Source: Pomphorhynchus laevis
Taxonomy: Eukaryota; Acanthocephala; Palaeacanthocephala; Echinorhynchida; Pomphorhynchidae
Length of the DNA stretch: 64,000 bases
Reading direction: 5' to 3'
Assembly (NCBI GenBank): GCA_012934845.2
Contig: WNNJ02000945.1
Span: 62,001 to 126,000 of the forward strand
The stretch's first letter is position 1. Each line of letters opens with the position of its first letter. Shown in pieces: positions 62,401 to 64,000 of this stretch. The translations under genes were made by a program, and so were the position numbers. The notes beneath the pieces were generated by a model. It was not told where the DNA came from. It saw only the letters and a list, made by a program, of their open reading frames with translations, and made no database searches.

Positions 62401-63079
62401 GATTGTATTATAGTTATTGTACTTAAATTCACGATAATTATAAACTCATGCATTCATATTTTATATCAATTTTTATTTGATTTTAAATTGCTTAATTTTT
62501 TTCTTCAGTGATAATAACACTGATTGCAAACAAAATAATTTGTATAAAATTGAGAAATTATCAATAATCATATCAGGTTTGCAAAATAGTTATATGTAAT
62601 TACATGTATGATATGTAATTACATATGTAATTACATGAAAATTCACTGATGATAACATTTGCGAAGTTATGAATCTAAGTTGTTATTTTAATAAATCTAG
62701 TGAGACGGTATTTAGGTAGCAACATTTTTTCTACATATTTTAAAGTTAAGTTATTAAGGCTTAAAGTCATTAATTATTAAATTTGATCGCTTTAGAAATA
62801 CGATATTCTTTCGAAAGAATTATTAAAATGCTACAAGGAATGCATCCAGAATATTAAACTGGTGTACAGAAGGTAATTACTTTACGATTGTAATGTAAGC
62901 TAAATTGTAAATTATAGAGAACGTAAACTTTTGAGGGGTAAGGTAGGCGCTCGCATAAAAAGTCAAAAGATACTATTAAAGAAAGAACAAGCCACGAAAC
63001 CGTAAGTTTATTTTAACAAACTGCAATTCGTAAATCGTAATTTCATAGTTCACTTATTTCTTACCTTCATTTCATGTAA
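25908..63079 (+). CDS. PLCB: Phospholipase C-beta, 30-exon gene
   Basis: PLC-beta hydrolyses PIP2 at the plasma membrane to IP3 and diacylglycerol and is the usual effector of Gq. The exons I read are given in the entries that follow. They sum to 3,159 bp (1,052 residues and TAA), and phase is kept throughout. Domain order: PH-like (about 10-140), EF hands (140-280), X (290-440), short acidic linker, Y (490-610), C2 (630-800) and a basic helical C-terminal tail, as in the beta class. The catalytic set is visible: H304, N305, E334, D336, H348 and E382 in X, and R552 and Y554 in the SRIYP motif of Y. The length is close to vertebrate beta isoforms (about 1,200). Introns are either 44-58 bp or hundreds of bp to 7.5 kb, the longest filled with mobile elements. 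Least certain are the start codon, the donors of exons 15 and 22, and the last three exons. Confidence 0.9.
26091..26194 (+). repeat. 104-bp repeat, copy 2 (PLC intron 2)
   Basis: Identical by eye to 24,805-24,908. It begins 16 bp after the exon 2 donor. Confidence 0.85.
26450..27714 (+). other. PLC intron 3, AT-rich first part
   Basis: Low-complexity intronic sequence. I see no gene or repeat family in it. Confidence 0.6.
27715..29330 (+). mobile_element. Penelope-like element, internally triplicated
   Basis: Reverse-transcriptase sequence in PLC intron 3. The open part (28,330-28,695) reads from the FRQVK.VPMGGN.SP motif through [10 protein letters not shown], the catalytic YIDD box, to YLGMNININ. 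Upstream the same palm segment is present about three times head to tail, in a 275-276 bp period (AGGGACATCTATATTTA at 27,841, 28,117 and 28,392). After the frame, sequence to 29,330 holds a tract seen in inverted form next to the other copy at 42 kb. The element cannot be active: no complete palm frame is left and no GIY-YIG nuclease is seen. Assignment to Penelope-like elements rests on motif style and is tentative at clade level. Confidence 0.65.
29990..30276 (+). pseudogene. Merlin/ISXO2-like transposase relic
   Basis: From about 30,009 a plus-strand frame reads [12 protein letters not shown]..., then [23 protein letters not shown], then [10 protein letters not shown]. This fits the middle of the DDE transposases of the Merlin (IS1016/ISXO2) group, whose consensus runs 'pGtiI.sDeW.aY....gy.HgtVNHs..Fvdp'. 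The expected catalytic Asp of 'SDeW' is Asn here (INEW), and a TGA follows AYR, so it is dead. The frame closes near 30,276. Upstream remains may reach 29,840. It lies in PLC intron 3. Confidence 0.7.
30515..32536 (+). CDS. PLCB: PLC-beta exons 4-9 (PH end, EF hands, X start)
   Basis: Exons: 30,515-30,646; 30,691-30,824; 31,547-31,628; 32,041-32,138; 32,189-32,343; 32,390-32,536. The introns include 44, 50 and 46 bp. Exon 7 runs into the family's 'I..IF...' EF-hand stretch. The 50-bp intron 7 is required because reading through gives an unrelated frame. Exon 9 ends in [13 protein letters not shown], the first catalytic His/Asn of the X domain (H304, N305). EF-hand calcium ligands are not obvious, as is common in PLC. 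Confidence 0.88.
32733..32784. repeat. Two back-to-back perfect hairpins
   Basis: 32,733-32,760 has 11-bp arms (GACTCGCTTCT and complement, 6-base loop). 32,761-32,784 has 10-bp arms (AACATGAAGT and complement, loop TACT). They abut without a gap, in PLC intron 9. Confidence 0.85.
33070..34053 (+). pseudogene. LINE ORF1, Cys-rich N-terminus
   Basis: From ATG at 33,070 the frame gives a cysteine-rich N-terminus ([28 protein letters not shown]), a type of ORF1 start I know from LINEs of several invertebrates. After it come a conserved block with [18 protein letters not shown], a coiled-coil-like part and a C-terminal domain ending QYAYLKQ. Two in-frame TGA codons (33,133 and 33,403) interrupt it, so it is inactive as it stands. 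ORF1 proteins bind the element RNA; that role is inferred here. Confidence 0.7.
34235..36950 (+). pseudogene. LINE ORF2: endonuclease and reverse transcriptase
   Basis: The endonuclease (34,235-35,101) shows [35 protein letters not shown] and a final HKPV, the expected APE motif order. After a frame break near 35,100 the reverse transcriptase (35,136-36,224) has [43 protein letters not shown] and [10 protein letters not shown]. In motif A the usual catalytic Asp is Asn (FINF instead of F.DF), so polymerase activity should be lost even apart from the breaks. Tandem stops follow at 36,222, then the tail resumes to 36,947 and ends in a [10 protein letters not shown]...H cluster typical of LINE C-termini. 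Confidence 0.85.
38855..38905 (+). repeat. A-block dispersed repeat, copy 1
   Basis: Begins AATCAGCTAACTGAGTCTAC and continues GTATTTTATA. The same block is at 48,430, 49,780, 50,215 and 50,635. Confidence 0.7.
39387..39419. repeat. 15-bp perfect hairpin
   Basis: Arms TAAAAGTTGGCAGTT and complement around TTT, in PLC intron 9. Confidence 0.85.
40086..40849 (+). CDS. PLCB: PLC-beta exons 10-11 (X domain core)
   Basis: Exon 10 (40,086-40,314) and exon 11 (40,765-40,849). Exon 10 carries [16 protein letters not shown], the catalytic E334 and D336, then IILHGN with H348, and ILSLENHCS with E382. Exon 11 reads [20 protein letters not shown], the next conserved X segment. Exon 10 ends in phase 2 at GTAAAT. 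The 7.5-kb intron before it holds the LINE. Confidence 0.95.
41504..41669. repeat. 166-bp near-perfect palindrome
   Basis: Two arms of about 83 bp meet at CATCAT/ATGATG (centre 41,586/41,587) with no spacer. The central 40 bp are perfect and the outer parts have a few mismatches. It looks like a foldback DNA element or a head-to-head duplication. It lies in PLC intron 11, about 90 bp from the Penelope-like copy. Confidence 0.9.
41760..42983 (-). mobile_element. Penelope-like element, second copy
   Basis: Minus-strand copy of the 27.7-kb family in PLC intron 11. From 42,983 down to 42,438 it reads [10 protein letters not shown] (motif A), then [20 protein letters not shown] and [15 protein letters not shown] frame change comes just before the YIDD box near 42,440. 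The C-terminal part (42,323-42,021) has [16 protein letters not shown], a conserved tail in this type of protein. The flank 41,760-42,020 carries the B-block repeat. No GIY-YIG domain is visible. The polymerase motifs match well, so the copy is fairly young, but it is split and without a complete 5' part. Confidence 0.7.
43150..43313 (+). CDS. PLCB: PLC-beta exons 12-13 (X end, acidic linker)
   Basis: Exon 12 (43,150-43,219) completes X with [10 protein letters not shown]. Exon 13 (43,266-43,313) encodes an acidic stretch ([11 protein letters not shown]), the short X-Y linker known to auto-inhibit the enzyme in this family. The 46-bp intron between them uses a weak GTGCCT donor. Exon 13 ends in phase 1. 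Confidence 0.8.
43314..44919 (+). other. PLC intron 13, first part
   Basis: AT-rich. A 67-residue minus-strand frame at 43,908-44,111 is not supported. Nothing recognised. Confidence 0.6.
44920..45652. mobile_element. Foldback/MITE element with 225-bp inverted ends
   Basis: The left end (44,920-45,144) and right end (45,421-45,652) are inverted copies. They share ACATTTTGATAATTG at the tips, then GCATTCCTAACTGTC, then the TTGATCCAGCTC region and the GCATGTACATT inner end. The middle 275 bp has no coding capacity. The right arm holds an extra 26-bp hairpin built from AAGATGCTAAC, a sequence that both arms contain. A non-autonomous DNA transposon is the simplest reading. A fragment of the same arm (CGCTAGCATCTTCAG) stands at 46,385. 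It lies in PLC intron 13. Confidence 0.85.
45805..46170 (+). CDS. PLCB: PLC-beta exons 14-16 (linker to Y domain)
   Basis: Exons: 45,805-45,875; 45,921-46,035; 46,086-46,170. Exon 15 carries [16 protein letters not shown], matching the family's 'LSNLVNYIqPVKFesF' at the start of Y. The 45-bp intron 14 is standard. For intron 15 a GC-AG junction (GCAAGT at 46,036) has the better splice consensus. A GT donor 7 bp upstream (GTTTTG) is a poorer site but gives FNDSKK, which fits the family's F-x2-SKK better. Exon 16 ends at GTTGAG in phase 2. Confidence 0.82.
46413..46462 (+). repeat. 13-bp tandem repeat, about 4 copies
   Basis: Unit GAACATAAAATTT. It follows a fragment of the foldback-element arm and lies in PLC intron 16. 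Confidence 0.8.
46463..47665 (+). other. PLC intron 16 remainder
   Basis: AT-rich. Contains a 22-bp perfect palindrome at 47,388-47,409. No gene seen. Confidence 0.6.
47666..48052 (+). CDS. PLCB: PLC-beta exons 17-19 (Y domain)
   Basis: Exons: 47,666-47,738; 47,791-47,842; 47,901-48,052, with introns of 52 and 58 bp. They read TQYSRIYP (R552 and Y554, substrate-binding positions), then [16 protein letters not shown], then [21 protein letters not shown] and [14 protein letters not shown]. Alignment to family members is gap-free across the first junction. The donor after exon 18 is GTTTAT, which is weak. Confidence 0.93.
48053..48686 (+). other. PLC intron 19, first part, with A-block copy
   Basis: AT-rich. 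An A-block repeat copy stands at 48,430-48,485. No gene seen. Confidence 0.6.
48687..49520 (-). repeat. Hammerhead-box tandem repeats, family 2
   Basis: Blocks at 48,691-48,864 and 49,052-49,227 are direct repeats 361 bp apart. A third copy at 49,376-49,515 is inverted. They are diverged relatives of the 7.7-kb pair. On the strand reading GGACCGAAAC and CTGATGAG, the stem around the box is GCGTGGG/CCCACGC where family 1 has GCGTAGG/CCTACGC, a compensatory change. Blocks 1 and 3 have mutated core boxes (CTTATCAA on the plus strand of block 1, CTGATGTG in block 3), while block 2 keeps CTGATGAGGTCC. They lie in PLC intron 19. Confidence 0.65.
49780..50175 (+). repeat. Composite A-block/B-block repeat
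   Basis: Starts with the A-block (GAGTCTACGTATTTTATAC), continues through about 130 bp of A/T spacer, then the B-block from about 49,930 (ACTAATAAATAAC, later CAGCGGGGCCAAATAC and ATGATGTATTTCCTC). The same B-block adjoins the Penelope-like copy at 41.8 kb. Likely a small non-autonomous element. Confidence 0.65.
50215..50400 (+). repeat. Composite repeat, truncated copy
   Basis: A-block (GTGAGTCTACGTATTTTATAC) plus spacer and the first 40 bp of the B-block only. Confidence 0.6.
50630..50960 (+). repeat. Composite repeat, further copy
   Basis: A-block at about 50,635 and B-block at about 50,730, more diverged than the 49.8-kb copy. Three copies in 1.2 kb suggest local duplication. Confidence 0.6.
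50961..51755 (+). other. PLC intron 19, last part
   Basis: AT-rich with no recognisable feature. Confidence 0.6.
51756..52289 (+). CDS. PLCB: PLC-beta exons 20-21 (C2 domain)
   Basis: Exon 20 (51,756-52,034) and exon 21 (52,082-52,289) are separated by a 47-bp intron. Exon 21 is a clear PLC-beta C2 half: [53 protein letters not shown]. Exon 20 should be the first half. It has about 93 residues where family members have about 55, and the excess is a Ser-rich, then helical stretch ([19 protein letters not shown]) near residues 655-690. Confidence 0.88.
52876..52986 (+). repeat. 14-bp minisatellite, 8 copies
   Basis: Unit ATCTAGGTAGACTA, perfect in all full copies, in PLC intron 21. Confidence 0.95.
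53216..53242. repeat. 10-bp perfect hairpin
   Basis: Arms GCGGATGATT and complement with a 7-base loop, in PLC intron 21. Confidence 0.8.
53420..53475 (+). repeat. 19-bp tandem repeat, 3 copies
   Basis: Unit TCGCTGGTGTATGTATGTA, three copies, in PLC intron 21. Confidence 0.9.
53641..55015 (+). CDS. PLCB: PLC-beta exons 22-24 (post-C2 region)
   Basis: Exons: 53,641-53,720; 53,772-53,821; 54,897-55,015. Exon 22 follows the C2 domain where beta isoforms carry the Gq-binding segment. The sequence here ([20 protein letters not shown]) is only loosely similar. Exon 22 ends either at a GC donor (GCAAGT at 53,721) or 6 bp earlier at GTTGAG; both keep phase. Exon 23 is acidic (DEEDD). Exon 24 ends in phase 1 at GTAATT. 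Confidence is lower than for the catalytic exons because this part of the family varies. Confidence 0.65.
54699..54728. repeat. 30-bp perfect palindrome
   Basis: Centred on TTC/GAA in PLC intron 23, flanked by two copies of ATTCCTGTAT. Confidence 0.8.
55016..56393 (+). other. PLC intron 24, AT-rich first part
   Basis: No gene or named repeat seen. Confidence 0.6.
56394..56547 (+). repeat. 11-bp minisatellite, 14 copies
   Basis: Unit CGAACGACATC with variants (TGAACAACATC, CGAACTACATC). Because 11 is not a multiple of three, all frames read the same 33-base cycle, which produces a false Thr/Asn/Glu-rich frame at 56,376-56,585. It directly precedes the decayed LINE copy and may be its 5' repeat. 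Confidence 0.95.
56640..58240 (+). mobile_element. Decayed second copy of the LINE
   Basis: Translated stretches match the LINE at 33 kb in order: [18 protein letters not shown] (against [18 protein letters not shown]), [30 protein letters not shown], and finally an endonuclease part near 58,130 ([10 protein letters not shown]). Many stops and frame changes interrupt it and the reverse transcriptase is missing, so it is an old 5' fragment. It has the same orientation as the other copy and as the PLC gene. Confidence 0.75.
58241..59225 (+). other. PLC intron 24, last part
   Basis: AT-rich. A 60-residue frame at 58,638-58,820 has no recognisable domain. Confidence 0.6.
59226..59643 (+). CDS. 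PLCB: PLC-beta exons 25-27 (C-terminal tail)
   Basis: Exons: 59,226-59,356; 59,404-59,523; 59,572-59,643, with 47- and 48-bp introns. Exon 25 ([19 protein letters not shown]) resembles the start of the long helical tail of beta isoforms. Exon 26 is strongly basic ([22 protein letters not shown]), as expected for the membrane- and Gq-contacting tail. All junctions keep phase, and reading through would end at stops in the introns. Confidence 0.65.
59644..60749 (+). other. PLC intron 27, first part
   Basis: AT-rich. The exon 27 frame would stay open to 59,769 without splicing, giving an alternative short C-terminus. No other feature. Confidence 0.5.
60782..61090 (+). pseudogene. Restriction-like endonuclease C-terminus
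   Basis: A 102-residue frame reading [55 protein letters not shown]. The pattern 'RPADIL...[11 protein letters not shown]......gyaa...e..K...Y...c...G..F.p.v.et.Ggw' is one I know from retrotransposon proteins that use a PD-(D/E)xK-type nuclease at the C-terminus. The fragments at 14.3 and 15.0 kb are cousins. Host function is not indicated. Confidence 0.6.
61376..61905 (+). pseudogene. OTU-like cysteine protease domain
   Basis: Reads [20 protein letters not shown], with the D-G-N-C catalytic box of OTU deubiquitinases, then [16 protein letters not shown], then [20 protein letters not shown], the usual middle of the fold. The conserved end with the catalytic His would be [11 protein letters not shown] near 61,905, where the expected 'EHY' is not seen. 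OTU domains are known as passengers in some retrotransposon proteins, probably releasing ubiquitin. Here the domain lies just after the nuclease part on the same strand. Confidence 0.7.
62041..62795 (+). other. PLC intron 27, last part
   Basis: AT-rich. A 37-bp tract around 62,380-62,420 (ATAATCAATTAATATTGATT...) recurs at 63,581-63,620. The palindrome ATGTAATTACAT occurs three times near 62,595-62,635. Confidence 0.6.
62796..63079 (+). CDS. PLCB: PLC-beta exons 28-30 (C-terminal end)
   Basis: Exons: 62,796-62,872; 62,918-63,001; 63,049-63,079 (TAA), with 45- and 47-bp introns. Exon 28 joins exon 27 in phase 0 and reads [17 protein letters not shown]. Exon 29 reads [18 protein letters not shown], a basic coiled-coil-like sequence fitting the distal tail of PLC-beta. 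The last exon (SLISYLHFM) has no family match and is chosen only because phase and a 47-bp intron agree. A further donor (GTAAGA at 63,075) would extend the gene. Confidence 0.55.
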
Positions 63080-64000
63080 GAAAAGTGGATAGCGACTTAA
63101 ATTTTAAGTATCTTTAACTAGCTTTAGTACACTGATTTGTTTTAAGTTGTTTTATTCTGACGCATATTTGTTTGTTAAACTTAATAATACAAGTAAAATA
63201 GAATACATTTTTTAATTATAATTGTTTACTTAAGTTCTAAGATTTGATTTATATTTCAATTGTTCTAAAACAATCGAAATATATGATCGTTACAGGATTA
63301 TCATAAGTGTAAGTTAAGAATTATATCGACTTTTACTCAAAATTAATTTATCGTATTTTGTGTTTTAACTGCTTTTAATTAACATACCAATTATCGAACC
63401 TCTATCATTGAGAATGGTGAAGTTTCTAACTTTTTCATTACACGTTAAGTTTCAATGTATTTTACATTGAAATATTATTCAATGTTTTAGTATTTATTAA
63501 ATAATAAATATTTTATATTTCAAACAATGTGTTTATTATATCAACATAAATTCATTATAATATAATAAATTATATTTATATATTATAATCAATTAATATT
63601 GATTGTATTATAGTTATAAATAATAGTTTTAATATTATATTTTAACATTAGACATTAATTATTTATAAAACGTACTAATAAAAATAATTATATAGTAGTC
63701 GAAATATAAAATTATTAATATATAATATGAAAATATGAAATATATAATAATTTAATAATTATAATTTTAATATAAAAACATATTTTTTCTGTTGTTTATT
63801 TGTTCTGCAGTATTTTTTTGTTGTATAAATATATAATATTTATTTTCATATGTATATTTAATAATTACAATTTTAACCGATCAAATTTATAAATTTTGAA
63901 ATGTATATTTCAAAATTATATATATAATTTTGTATAATATTACAAATATATATAATTTTATATAATATTAATATACATATATATAAATGTATATTTTTAA
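63080..64000. other. AT-rich end of window
   Basis: A 10-bp-armed hairpin at 63,450-63,472 and the repeated 37-bp tract at 63,581 are the only features. A stretch near 63,775-63,835 resembles 60,610-60,680 (TTGTTTATTTGTTCT). No gene seen. Confidence 0.55.

Overview
The window is AT-rich eukaryotic, almost certainly animal, DNA. It holds two recognisable host genes spread over many small exons, and most of the rest is transposable-element debris and simple AT-rich sequence. Spliced models can be read by eye because exons keep phase across introns of only about 41-58 bp, mixed with a few introns of several kb. The animal assignment rests on a full phospholipase C-beta architecture and on the element types present (LINE, Penelope-like, Merlin-like, hammerhead-like repeats). 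I cannot name the taxon; a small-genome, AT-rich invertebrate fits. No tRNA, rRNA or CRISPR array was seen.

Layout. 1-1.5 kb: a small ORF with a SWIM-like Cys/His pattern and a broken Ty3/gypsy-type gag fossil. 4.1-11.8 kb: a seven-exon C2H2 zinc-finger gene on the plus strand (about 699 residues), with a 4.3-kb second intron carrying hammerhead-box repeats. 12-25.9 kb: gene-poor, with two reverse-transcriptase tail fragments, a seven-copy 163-bp satellite whose monomers (bar one) hold a CRE palindrome, and a 560-bp recent duplication. 25.9-63.1 kb: one phospholipase C-beta gene on the plus strand, modelled here as 30 exons and 1,052 residues, with the catalytic residues kept.

The long introns of the PLC gene carry most of the mobile DNA: a Penelope-like element and a Merlin-like transposase relic (intron 3), a nearly full-length LINE (intron 9), a large palindrome and a second Penelope-like copy (intron 11), a foldback element with terminal repeats of about 225 bp (intron 13), hammerhead-box repeats and small composite repeats (intron 19), an 11-bp minisatellite and a decayed second copy of the same LINE (intron 24), and a GC-richer retroelement tail with restriction-like-endonuclease and OTU-protease-like domains (intron 27).

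The two host genes have no evident functional link: one is a probable nucleic-acid-binding regulator, the other the Gq-effector lipase that makes IP3 and diacylglycerol. The most interesting signals are the hammerhead-box tandem repeats with a covarying stem, the retroelement tail with OTU domain, the CRE-bearing dimeric satellite lying between diverged direct repeats, and more than a dozen unrelated perfect hairpins.
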